Both the position numbers and the translations under genes were made by a program. From CAZAIO01 sp964485235 (GTDB lineage: Bacteria; Chloroflexota; Dehalococcoidia; GIF9; UBA5629), in NCBI GenBank assembly GCA_964485235.1, contig CAZAIO010000053.1, positions 1-18,304 of the forward strand: a stretch of DNA of 18,304 nt, in the 5' to 3' direction. Below, piece after piece: positions 1-6,502 of this stretch. Each line of letters opens with the position of its first letter. The first letter of the stretch is position 1. The notes under the pieces are model-generated. The model saw only the letters and a list, made by a program, of their open reading frames with translations. It did no database searches and had not been told where the DNA came from.

Positions 1-623
1 TCATGTATAACGATTTCCTGTTTCCCCTCAAGGAATAAAATGACCTGTTTGATGATTTCATCATATTCGTTTTTACCTATTGCATCGATACACGGACCAA
101 GGCATTGATGAATATGATAATTAAGACAAGGCCTTGTTTCTTTGCCTGTTATAGATTTATTACAAGGACGGAATAAAAATATTTTTTGGAGGAGTTTCAA
201 TGTTTTACGTACTGAGCCGGCACTTGCAAAAGGACCGAAGTATTTACTTCCATCATTTTGAATACGACGGCTGACATGTATTGAAGGATACTTATGATTA
301 ATATCAATTTTTAAATATGGGAAGGATTTGTCATCTTTTAATAAAATGTTATATTGCGGACGGTATTTCTTTATTAGATTACATTCCAGTATAAGTGCTT
401 CTTGTTCCGATTCAGTTGTAATAATTTCGAAATCATGTACTTTAGATACAAGTCTCTGAGTTTTAATTGATAATTGTTTGCTGGAGCCGTAGTAAGAGCC
501 TATACGGTTGCTAAGGTTCGATGATTTACCTGCATAAATGATCGTTCCTGTGCTATCCTTAAAAAGGTAAACCCCCGGTTTTTCGGGTACCAGTTTTAAT
601 TGCTGTTTATTTATTACTACCAT
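1..623 (-). CDS. uvrC: UvrABC excinuclease subunit C, N-terminal part (cut by window edge)
   Basis: The first 207 residues of UvrC, the subunit that makes the 3' and 5' incisions during nucleotide excision repair. The GIY-YIG nuclease domain starts at about residue 15, with GVY at 17-19, the IYAGKS segment at 29-34, Arg40 and the catalytic-type Glu80 in the ALILECNLIK segment. A four-Cys cluster (Cys154, 166, 174, 178), seen in many UvrC proteins and reported to bind an Fe-S cluster, follows directly. The UVR, RNase H-like and HhH domains lie outside the window (full length is usually about 600 residues). I chose the ATG at 621-623 because it puts the KPGVYLF motif at the usual distance from the N terminus; no clear Shine-Dalgarno precedes it. 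It is divergent from the recombinase gene. Identification is secure. Confidence 0.95.
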   Translation of the reverse strand, partial: MVVINKQQLKLVPEKPGVYLFKDSTGTIIYAGKSSNLSNRIGSYYGSSKQLSIKTQRLVSKVHDFEIITTESEQEALILECNLIKKYRPQYNILLKDDKSFPYLKIDINHKYPSIHVSRRIQNDGSKYFGPFASAGSVRKTLKLLQKIFLFRPCNKSITGKETRPCLNYHIHQCLGPCIDAIGKNEYDEIIKQVILFLEGKQEIVIH

Positions 624-752
624 TTTAATAATTTATTGTAGCATTGGAATTTCAGCATAACAAAATAGAATATTTTATTGTATTATGTATAGGACAAATC
701 TTGTAAAATGGATGTCATTAAACTGCAATTATGTTAGAATAGGTGAATCGCC

Positions 753-1622
753 ATGGATGAAGATGTATTATTATTTCTTAACCATCTAGCCAAGGAAAAA
801 AATTACTCTCCTAATACTTTAGCTGCTTATAGTAGTGATCTTGCGCAACTAAGTGAGTTTATCAAATCGCTAAAGTTGGGGCATGATGGTAATCTACTGC
901 AATTGATGGTAGATCGAGATCTGTTAGCCAACTATATGCAGGAATTAAGAGAGAAAAAATATTCGGTATCAACAATCGCTCGAAAAGTCGCAGCGGCAAA
1001 ATCATTTCTTAACTTCATGATCGAGAAAGGAAAGCTGAAAGCTGATCAGGCGCCCAAACTGGCATCACCGCAGGTAAGTAAACCTATGGCGGAAGCACTT
1101 ACTGTTGCCGAGGTGAGACGTTTTCTTGCTGAACCGGCAAAGCTGAATACTCTTGAAGCTAAACGGGATAAGGCAATGCTGGAATTATTATATGCTACCG
1201 GCTTACGAGCAAGTGAACTAATGGCGCTGAATATAGAGGACCTTAATATTAAAAAAGGAACAATCAAATGTACCAGGCGGGATTCTACTTTTCGTGTAGT
1301 TTCTGTTGATAGCTATATTCTAAAAATGATAGAAGAATATGTGCACGACGTAAGACAAAAGCTTTTAAATAAAGAGAGCGAAAAAGCTCTTATACTTAAT
1401 ATGCGGGGTGAGAGGTTAACACGACAGGGATTCTGGCAGATAATTCAGGGATATGCAGAAAAAGCAGAACTGGGAAATAAAGTTACTCCCCGTAGCCTGA
1501 GAAGGAGTTTTGCGATACATAAACTGAATGGCGGCGTTGACCTTCAAGAGATGCAGGAAATTCTGGGACACGCACATATTTCTACTACAAAAGCATATAA
1601 AGATCTGCAATCAAGATCATAG
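753..1622 (+). CDS. Xer-like tyrosine recombinase with altered catalytic positions
   Basis: A 289-residue tyrosine recombinase with the size and two-domain layout of XerC/XerD: an N-terminal SAM-like DNA-binding domain (about 1-90) and a C-terminal catalytic domain (about 110-289). Aligned by eye to E. coli XerD, Arg I is Arg152 (in ATGLRASEL), Arg II is Arg250, the H/W position is His273 (in LGHAHIS) and the nucleophile is Tyr282. The beta-hairpin Lys position is Arg176 and the His of the HxxR box is Arg247 (RSLRRSF). The active site therefore reads R-R-R-R-H-Y rather than R-K-H-R-H-Y. Only seven residues follow the Tyr, so the C-terminal tail used for XerC/XerD contact is short. It starts the group with the small membrane protein and pcm (12-base and 15-base gaps). 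It could be a chromosome-dimer resolvase, a specialised integrase, or a DNA binder with weakened catalysis. Confidence 0.85.
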   Translation: MDEDVLLFLNHLAKEKNYSPNTLAAYSSDLAQLSEFIKSLKLGHDGNLLQLMVDRDLLANYMQELREKKYSVSTIARKVAAAKSFLNFMIEKGKLKADQAPKLASPQVSKPMAEALTVAEVRRFLAEPAKLNTLEAKRDKAMLELLYATGLRASELMALNIEDLNIKKGTIKCTRRDSTFRVVSVDSYILKMIEEYVHDVRQKLLNKESEKALILNMRGERLTRQGFWQIIQGYAEKAELGNKVTPRSLRRSFAIHKLNGGVDLQEMQEILGHAHISTTKAYKDLQSRS

Positions 1623-1634
1623 ATTGGAAAAACT

Positions 1635-1892
1635 ATGTCTAAGAAATCTCGACGAGCAAGAGCTAAGTCGCATACTACAGAAAGAAGTCAGCCGAAACAG
1701 ATAATACAACGTACTGAACCGGTAAGAAAAAAGGTGGAAAGCAGCGCTGCTGTTGCCAAATCTGGGGCACCTTCCCTTACTCTGGCTCAGCAGAACCGTT
1801 ATTATTATATTGTTCCTGAATTACGTAGAATTGCGATTATAGCAGGTAGTCTGATAGTAGTACTGATTATATTGACATTTATATTGGGCTAG
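1635..1892 (+). CDS. Small basic protein with a C-terminal transmembrane helix, function unknown
   Basis: An 85-residue protein not recognised as a named family. The first 40 residues are strongly basic (SKKSRRARAK at 2-11, with further Arg/Lys), a low-complexity Ala/Ser stretch follows, and a YYYIVPELRR segment leads into one hydrophobic helix (about 67-84, rich in Ile, Leu and Val) at the very C terminus. This predicts a tail-anchored protein with its charged part in the cytoplasm, possibly close to nucleic acid or phospholipid head groups. It starts 12 bases after the recombinase stop and ends 15 bases before the pcm ATG, so the three are probably co-transcribed. The clear ORF, composition and tight spacing support a real gene. 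No function is assigned. Confidence 0.75.
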   Translation: MSKKSRRARAKSHTTERSQPKQIIQRTEPVRKKVESSAAVAKSGAPSLTLAQQNRYYYIVPELRRIAIIAGSLIVVLIILTFILG

Positions 1893-1907
1893 TACGAGGG
1901 GTTGAGA

Positions 1908-2549
1908 ATGCAAGGGTTAGACGGCCCCCGTTCTCAATTATTGCGGCATCTAAGCCGTGAAATCAGCGACGAACGTGTTTTAGCAGCAATGTCGCGCGTG
2001 CCTCGCGAACGATTTGTGCCCGCCGACCTTTTCTATGCAGCATATGAAGACCGTCCTTTAAGTATCGGATATCAACAGACGATATCACAACCTTACATTG
2101 TTGCCCTCATGACAGAAGCTCTGGAAATTACTGAAAATGACAGAGTACTTGAAGTTGGTACCGGAAGTGGTTATCAGACAGCCATACTTGCTGAACTTGC
2201 CAAAGAAGTTATCAGTATTGAAAGAATCCCCCAGTTGATAGATTCTGCGAAAAAAGTACTTGATATGCTGGGCTATACTAATATTGAGATTCATATGGCG
2301 GAGGAGGACCTTGGATGGCAGCAAGGCGCACCATACGATGCTATTATAGTGACGGCTGGTGCACCAAAAGTACCGGACATACTTGTGGATCAGCTGGTAT
2401 ATAAAGGCCGGCTGGTGATACCTGTAGGGTCGAGATGGGAACAGGAACTGGTGAGGGTTACCAAGATGAAGCCGGATAACCGGATTGACAGGTTAGGTGG
2501 ATGTCGTTTTGTTCCTCTTATAGGTACAAATGCATGGGATAATGACTGA
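1908..2549 (+). CDS. pcm: Protein-L-isoaspartate O-methyltransferase
   Basis: Class I SAM-dependent methyltransferase (PIMT) that methylates L-isoaspartyl residues in age-damaged cytosolic proteins so they can return to L-aspartate. Counting from the ATG at 1908 (213 residues), the substrate loop TISQPY with Ser60 and the SAM-binding motif I LEVGTGSGY (81-89) are in place. APYDAIIVTAGAP and the C-terminal RFVPLIG...W signature also match the family. The ATG at 1908 is preferred over the in-frame TTG at 1902 because a GAGGGG sequence at 1896-1901 lies six bases upstream of it. Length is normal for the family. The gene ends 16 bases from the convergent end of the HoxU-like gene. Confidence 0.95.
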   Translation: MQGLDGPRSQLLRHLSREISDERVLAAMSRVPRERFVPADLFYAAYEDRPLSIGYQQTISQPYIVALMTEALEITENDRVLEVGTGSGYQTAILAELAKEVISIERIPQLIDSAKKVLDMLGYTNIEIHMAEEDLGWQQGAPYDAIIVTAGAPKVPDILVDQLVYKGRLVIPVGSRWEQELVRVTKMKPDNRIDRLGGCRFVPLIGTNAWDND

Positions 2550-2565
2550 ATTTCCAGCGTTATGG

Positions 2566-3231
2566 TTAAACAATATTCGCTGACTGTTTGTTGAGATCAG
2601 TTTTCTTTACAACAAGTGCTCCCACCGGACATATTGTCACACATTCCAGACAGACATTGCATTCAACCTCTGCAAACGGAACACCTGAGAAAGTTGATAC
2701 AATCGTAGAAATACCCCTGAAAGCGAAGTCAATAACACCCGTCCCTTTTTCATGACACACATGGACACATTTTCCGCATAGGACGCATTTATTCGGGTCA
2801 TAGTAGAAAAGCGGATGACTGGAATCCACGGGTAATTCTCTTGGTATCTTCCTGAGAGGACTGAATTGTAATTTCAATCCAAGTCTTTTTGCTATATTTT
2901 GTAACTCGCAGTTTTTATTCTTATCGCAATGAGCACAATCAATGGCGTGGTGACTAAGAAGAAGTTTAAAGGCGGTATTTCTTATTTTCTGTACTTTCGG
3001 GGTGTTTAAATGCACGACCATCCCGTCTTTAACCTGTTCAGTGCATGAAGTAACAGGAGCATTTTGCCCTTCAATCTCCACAAAACAGAGCCGGCATGAT
3101 GCAAAAGACGTTTTTGTCCCTTTAATTGAACAGAGATTAGGAATATAAATACCATTATCAAGAGCTGCCCAGAGAACCGTATCTCCTTCTTTCACTTTGA
3201 TTTCTATGCCGTCGATTATTATTTTCGCCAA
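2566..3231 (-). CDS. HoxU/NuoG N-terminal-like iron-sulfur protein
   Basis: A 221-residue electron-transfer protein matching the N-terminal module of NuoG, the HoxU diaphorase subunit and [FeFe]-hydrogenases. It has a plant-type [2Fe-2S] domain with Cys34, Cys46, Cys49 and Cys63. A His-Cys box (His95, Cys99, Cys102, Cys108) for a [4Fe-4S] cluster follows, then a 2[4Fe-4S] ferredoxin domain (Cys149, 152, 155, 159 and Cys191, 194, 197, 201). It stops there, with no molybdopterin or H-cluster domain, so it should be a separate subunit or carrier. The start is TTG at 3231, with AAAGGAG four bases upstream. It is last in the minus-strand array, 69 bases after mobB, with no flavoprotein (NuoF/HoxF) or hydrogenase beside it. 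Its partner is unknown. The family is certain; the redox partner is not. Confidence 0.88.
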   Translation of the reverse strand: MAKIIIDGIEIKVKEGDTVLWAALDNGIYIPNLCSIKGTKTSFASCRLCFVEIEGQNAPVTSCTEQVKDGMVVHLNTPKVQKIRNTAFKLLLSHHAIDCAHCDKNKNCELQNIAKRLGLKLQFSPLRKIPRELPVDSSHPLFYYDPNKCVLCGKCVHVCHEKGTGVIDFAFRGISTIVSTFSGVPFAEVECNVCLECVTICPVGALVVKKTDLNKQSANIV

Positions 3232-3300
3232 ATTACTCCTTTGTCTTCTATTCGGCGTTTATTTCGGGAAAAAGAGCGAGTAAAAGAAATTAAAAAATAA

Positions 3301-3936
3301 TTATTTTTTAATAAAAAGCGATAGTTTTTTTATTACCGTATAGTTCTTCAAATTTTCTGTAAGTAAAGAAAGGATTCTATTGCGCGCAGAATCTGATATA
3401 CCTTCAGACACTAATTTATCGTTAATATAGACGGATGAATATACACTTGAAGACTGTAAATAGCTCTTTTCAATAAAATCGGCGATACCTTTGCTATCGT
3501 TAATATTGAATTGTTGCAGAGGTGTATCAATAACTTCATCACTGGCGTAGGCGACTATATTTTTAATATTAATTAAAATAGGGCCGATTGCTTTACGATG
3601 TACTTCGATTTTAGGGAAGTCGCTATGTTTGAATCCTTCAATAAAGATTATATCGTTGTCTTCACCATATAATTTAATAACGTCGTCGACATTAGCCTGT
3701 TCTTTAATCGGTTTAATGAGAATTATATTGTTATTTGCTACCAGTGTTGTCATTTTACATCCGGCATCTATATGGCGCCACGTATCTTTTCCATGTATAT
3801 CCGGCTCAATATTGTGAAACGTATGTTTAATCGTTGCAATGTTATAGCCTCGATCGGTCAATTCCGCAATTACCTTTTCCAGAAGTGTGGTCTTTCCCGA
3901 TTTTGCTTTGCCTATAAATAAAATGACCGGTGGCAT
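3301..3936 (-). CDS. mobB: Molybdopterin-guanine dinucleotide biosynthesis adaptor MobB
   Basis: A P-loop GTP-binding protein of the MobB family, the accessory factor that works with MobA when GMP is attached to molybdopterin. The Walker A loop GKAKSGKTT is at residues 9-17, the conserved IKHTFH follows at 36-41, the family GKDTWRH motif is at 49-55, and IIFIEGFK near residue 105 matches the Walker B region. The protein (211 residues) is longer than the minimal MobB. Its C-terminal 60 or so residues (from about 148) form an extra domain of unknown role containing VYINDKLVSEG. It lies 64 bases downstream of the Fe-S scaffold gene and is the one clear molybdenum-cofactor gene in the array. The gene for its usual partner MobA is not in the window. 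Confidence 0.88.
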   Translation of the reverse strand: MPPVILFIGKAKSGKTTLLEKVIAELTDRGYNIATIKHTFHNIEPDIHGKDTWRHIDAGCKMTTLVANNNIILIKPIKEQANVDDVIKLYGEDNDIIFIEGFKHSDFPKIEVHRKAIGPILINIKNIVAYASDEVIDTPLQQFNINDSKGIADFIEKSYLQSSSVYSSVYINDKLVSEGISDSARNRILSLLTENLKNYTVIKKLSLFIKK

Positions 3937-4000
3937 TATTTAAACCTTATCATTCACGGATATCTTGAATATAAAACTTTAATATGGACCATAAAAAGAA

Positions 4001-4450
4001 CTATTTCTTTCTGTATACTTTTTTCCATGGTTCCTTCTTAACAGCAAAGTAGTCCTGAATTGCTGCTTTCAATGTATTGGCAGCAAGAAGTGCACAGTGC
4101 CTGTCATCCTCTGGAAGATTGCCTAAGGATTTCAGGATTTTCTCCTGGTCGATTTCAATTGCCTGTTTAATATCCTGTTGTAAAATTAAATCAATGGCAA
4201 TATTGCCGCATGCTCTGGTGGTACCGCAGCCATCAGTGGAGAAAGCAGCATCAGTTATTATATTGTCTTTCACTTTAAGCCATATTTGCATTGTGTCACC
4301 ACACGGACCTGTTATCCGGCTTGCTCCATCAGCGTCATTAATCTCCCTCATGTTTCGGGGATTTAACGCGTGCTCCATCACGGTTTCACTATATAATTTT
4401 TCCATTTCAGCTATAAGCTGTTTCTGGTATTCTTCAAAATTGCTGCTCAC
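4001..4450 (-). CDS. IscU/NifU N-terminal-type Fe-S cluster scaffold
   Basis: A scaffold on which [2Fe-2S] or [4Fe-4S] clusters are assembled before transfer to apo-proteins. Counting from a GTG at 4450 (149 residues), the three conserved cysteines are Cys50 in GPCGD, Cys75 in DGCGT and Cys119 in DRHCA. A fourth, Cys81 (TRACGN), lies six residues after the second. The NPRN segment near residue 31 and the C-terminal LKAAIQDYF also match the family. A longer reading from GTG 4456 is possible, but GAGG lies only about four bases before that codon and about nine before GTG 4450, which I prefer. The gene is 31 bases downstream of the Mrp gene. No cysteine desulfurase is present, so sulfur must come from elsewhere. 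Confidence 0.88.
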   Translation of the reverse strand: MSSNFEEYQKQLIAEMEKLYSETVMEHALNPRNMREINDADGASRITGPCGDTMQIWLKVKDNIITDAAFSTDGCGTTRACGNIAIDLILQQDIKQAIEIDQEKILKSLGNLPEDDRHCALLAANTLKAAIQDYFAVKKEPWKKVYRKK

Positions 4451-4481
4451 TGCCACTTTCCTCTGAAATAAATAGTGTTCA

Positions 4482-5483
4482 TTATTTTTTCTGCAGGACG
4501 TTGATAAAATTTTTACTCAATTCTTCAAATGCTTCCGAAGTATATTCCTCAATTTCACCGGAATCGCAGAGTCGAGCTATCGTCGGGTCGACCGGTAGTT
4601 TACCCAATAACGGTGAACCGGTAACCTGTGCCATTTCATCACCTTTGCTTGATCCGAATAGTTCCAGTTTTTTACCGGTTTCAGGAACCATAAAATAGCT
4701 CATATTTTCAACAACACCAAGAATAGGAATATTCATCTGTTTCGCCATCTTAACGGCTTTTTTCACTACCATAGCAGCAAGCTCTTGAGGGCTGAAAACA
4801 AGCACAACTCCGGAGACCGGTAATGATTGCATAACTGTTAACGGCGCGTCCGCAGTACCTGGCGGCAAGTCCACAAGAAGACAATCAAGTTTACCCCAGA
4901 GCACATCTTCCCAGAACTGCTGAATGGCTTTGCCGATAAGGGGACCACGCCATATAACCGCATCGTCTTCATGTTCAAGAACGAGATTAATTGACATAAT
5001 GCTGGTTCCTGTTTTTGATACAACAGGAAGAATACCTGTTTCATTTCCTGCCGGGCGTACATTGGTGAGGCCGAACATTTTAGGAATACTGGGACCGGTT
5101 ATATCGGCGTCGAGTATGCCAGCAGTTTTACCCTGTCTGGCGAGTGATACACTGAGAAGAGAAGTAATAAGGGATTTTCCCACACCCCCTTTACCACTCA
5201 TTACAGCCACGACACGATCTACAGAGTTAAGGTCTTTGGCTTTTGCCTCGATAAATTCAACGGATACTTTTTCCGGGCCTTTTGCCTGTTTAACTGTTTC
5301 CTGGATTTTTACCTTAATCCAGTCCTGCGTGTCTTCATTCAATGCCGAATTAAAAAGTACTACGTTGATTTGCGAATCAGTGATGTTTATCTCTTTTATT
5401 AGATTGAGACTAGCAAGACTGCGCATACTGCCCTGAACCGGTATTTTCTCCAATTGTTCTTTGAGATTATCGTTGATTGCCAT
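4482..5483 (-). CDS. mrp: Mrp/NBP35-family P-loop ATPase lacking the usual CxxC motif
   Basis: A 333-residue Mrp/ApbC-type ATPase. An N-terminal MIP18/DUF59-like domain (about 1-80) leads into a deviant Walker A loop SGKGGVGKS (96-104), followed by DADITGPSIPKMFG (125-138) and LVDLPPGTADAPL (203-215). Family members normally carry a CxxC or single Cys after ENMSYF that bridges an Fe-S cluster between two subunits. Here residues 265-270 read MVPETG, and the only cysteines in the whole protein are Cys201 and Cys306. It lies between a NifX-like gene (27-base gap) and the IscU-type scaffold gene. Known relatives carry Fe-S clusters or, in the Desulfovibrio orp set, associate with the orange protein. 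Without the cysteines it may serve as an ATP-driven scaffold or positioning factor rather than a cluster carrier. Confidence 0.92.
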   Translation of the reverse strand: MAINDNLKEQLEKIPVQGSMRSLASLNLIKEINITDSQINVVLFNSALNEDTQDWIKVKIQETVKQAKGPEKVSVEFIEAKAKDLNSVDRVVAVMSGKGGVGKSLITSLLSVSLARQGKTAGILDADITGPSIPKMFGLTNVRPAGNETGILPVVSKTGTSIMSINLVLEHEDDAVIWRGPLIGKAIQQFWEDVLWGKLDCLLVDLPPGTADAPLTVMQSLPVSGVVLVFSPQELAAMVVKKAVKMAKQMNIPILGVVENMSYFMVPETGKKLELFGSSKGDEMAQVTGSPLLGKLPVDPTIARLCDSGEIEEYTSEAFEELSKNFINVLQKK

Positions 5484-5510
5484 AAAAAAATTCCTTCATT
5501 TAAAATCTAT

Positions 5511-5849
5511 TTAATGGTCGCAGATATTATCACCTGTGACGAGATTACCGCTGAGATAGGCTATTACTGCCTGCTCAGGATCAACTTGAGACGCACCGAG
5601 TATAACCTGGATTCTGTTTTGCGTAAATAATTCCTGCGCGCGTGACCCCATGCCACCGGCAATTACAGCGGAAACACCTTCATTTGCAAGAAACACAGGA
5701 TATACACCAGGTTGATGTTCGGGTGGGTCTATCATATTTTTTGCTTTTATCTCTTTTGTCGATTCATCTACATCAAACAATGCAAATTGCTCGCAATGTC
5801 CGAAATGTGTTGCCAGCATACCGTTAGTTACAGGAACCGCATATCTCAT
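5511..5849 (-). CDS. NifX/NifB C-terminal-like cofactor-binding protein (ORP/MTH1175 type)
   Basis: A 112-residue single-domain protein of the dinitrogenase iron-molybdenum cofactor family. The Met-Arg-Tyr-Ala-Val-Pro start, the THFGHCEQFALFDVD segment (14-28), the Gly-rich VIAGGMGSRA loop and the C-terminal NICDH motif are typical. Family members bind metal-sulfur cofactors; the Desulfovibrio orange protein of this fold carries a Mo-Cu sulfide cluster. The conserved His/Cys in GHCE and the terminal CDH are candidate ligands, which is inference. A strong Shine-Dalgarno (AGGAGG, about five bases before ATG) and the 98-base gap before it suggest this gene can be expressed on its own. It is followed 27 bases later by the Mrp gene. 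Confidence 0.9.
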   Translation of the reverse strand: MRYAVPVTNGMLATHFGHCEQFALFDVDESTKEIKAKNMIDPPEHQPGVYPVFLANEGVSAVIAGGMGSRAQELFTQNRIQVILGASQVDPEQAVIAYLSGNLVTGDNICDH

Positions 5850-5947
5850 TTAAACCTCCTGAAATAATATTTTAGTAGTCTATATTATATATCGTAGCAT
5901 GAAGAACTAAGGCAGGGAAAAGAATACATCTTTATCACAATGGATGA

Positions 5948-6241
5948 CTAATATACCTCTATACGATATTTCGGTTCGTTATCTTCATTACGTTCGATTA
6001 TCAATTTAACTCTTTTACCGTTAGCGAGTTGTTTTTCCGCTTCATCACGTAGTGGGAAAAGTTCAGACGATTTGAGTAAAGACAAAATGGCCTCAAATCG
6101 CTCTTCCAGTTCTTTTTTTGCATCCTCACCTTTAAGCAACTGTCGGAGACAATCGCCATATTCCTGCTCTGCAAGGCATTTCACACATTTACCAGGTAAT
6201 TTAACTGTAGAATAAGCCGGTTCAAGTTCTATTCTTTCCAT
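5948..6241 (-). CDS. 97-residue protein of unknown function with one CxxC
   Basis: I do not recognise this family. It has a short N-terminal segment with a KCVKC motif (Cys19, Cys22) and a third Cys at 31. A strongly charged, probably helical middle follows (about 38-78, rich in Glu, Lys and Leu), and the protein ends in an alternating beta-like stretch (KVKLII...RIEVY pattern). The ATG is two bases after the stop of the FmdB-type gene, and its Shine-Dalgarno (AGAGGA) lies inside that gene's last codons, so translation of the two is probably coupled. The tight coupling suggests a shared task, for example as a partner of the zinc ribbon protein. No enzymatic motif is visible. Confidence 0.7.
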   Translation of the reverse strand: MERIELEPAYSTVKLPGKCVKCLAEQEYGDCLRQLLKGEDAKKELEERFEAILSLLKSSELFPLRDEAEKQLANGKRVKLIIERNEDNEPKYRIEVY

Positions 6242-6243
6242 GT

Positions 6244-6486
6244 TTATCCTCTACGACAATTTCTACCGGCTTCACAGGAAGGTGTATCGCATCGTTCCTC
6301 TCTGCCACAACATGTCGTCCCATGTATTGACGCGCTGTTCTTTATTATATATGAAGCTGAAGAAATTAATCTTTCAAGATCTTTATTACCGCATTCGGGA
6401 CACCTGATTTCGTGATGATTTATACTATTTATCAAGAACTCGGTTATTTTCCCGCATTTTGTACATTTATAATCAAAAATCGGCAT
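6244..6486 (-). CDS. FmdB-type zinc ribbon protein
   Basis: An 80-residue zinc ribbon of the FmdB/CxxC_CxxC_SSSS type. MPIFDYKCTKCG at the N terminus and RCPECG at 28-33 give two CxxC pairs (Cys8/11 and Cys29/32) that should bind one zinc. The tail is Cys-rich (Cys59, 60, 66, 71, 77) and positively charged at the end (CRRG), which suggests a second metal or cluster site. FmdB proteins were named from a methanogen formylmethanofuran dehydrogenase operon and were proposed as regulators, but their biochemical role is unsettled. The gene is 16 bases after the second ferredoxin ATPase and coupled to the 97-residue protein, so it belongs to the same transcript. Confidence 0.85.
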   Translation of the reverse strand: MPIFDYKCTKCGKITEFLINSINHHEIRCPECGNKDLERLISSASYIIKNSASIHGTTCCGREERCDTPSCEAGRNCRRG

Positions 6487-6502
6487 AAATAATTTCCGTT
6501 AA

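Noticed and set aside
624..752. Promoters in the gap between uvrC and the recombinase gene
   Set aside because: Several A/T-rich hexamers resemble -10 boxes, but none has a matching -35 at 16-18 bases.
2555..2582. CAGCG/CGCTG inverted repeat between the convergent pcm and HoxU-like genes
   Set aside because: Only a 5-bp stem with an 18-base loop and no T-run; too weak to call a terminator.
4077..4466. A 129-codon plus-strand frame opposite the Fe-S scaffold gene
   Set aside because: Antisense shadow of a gene with conserved catalytic cysteines.
4924..5436. A 170-codon plus-strand reading frame opposite the Mrp gene
   Set aside because: It is the antisense of a clear Mrp ATPase, has no recognisable motif and no ribosome site; it reflects the codon pattern of the real gene.
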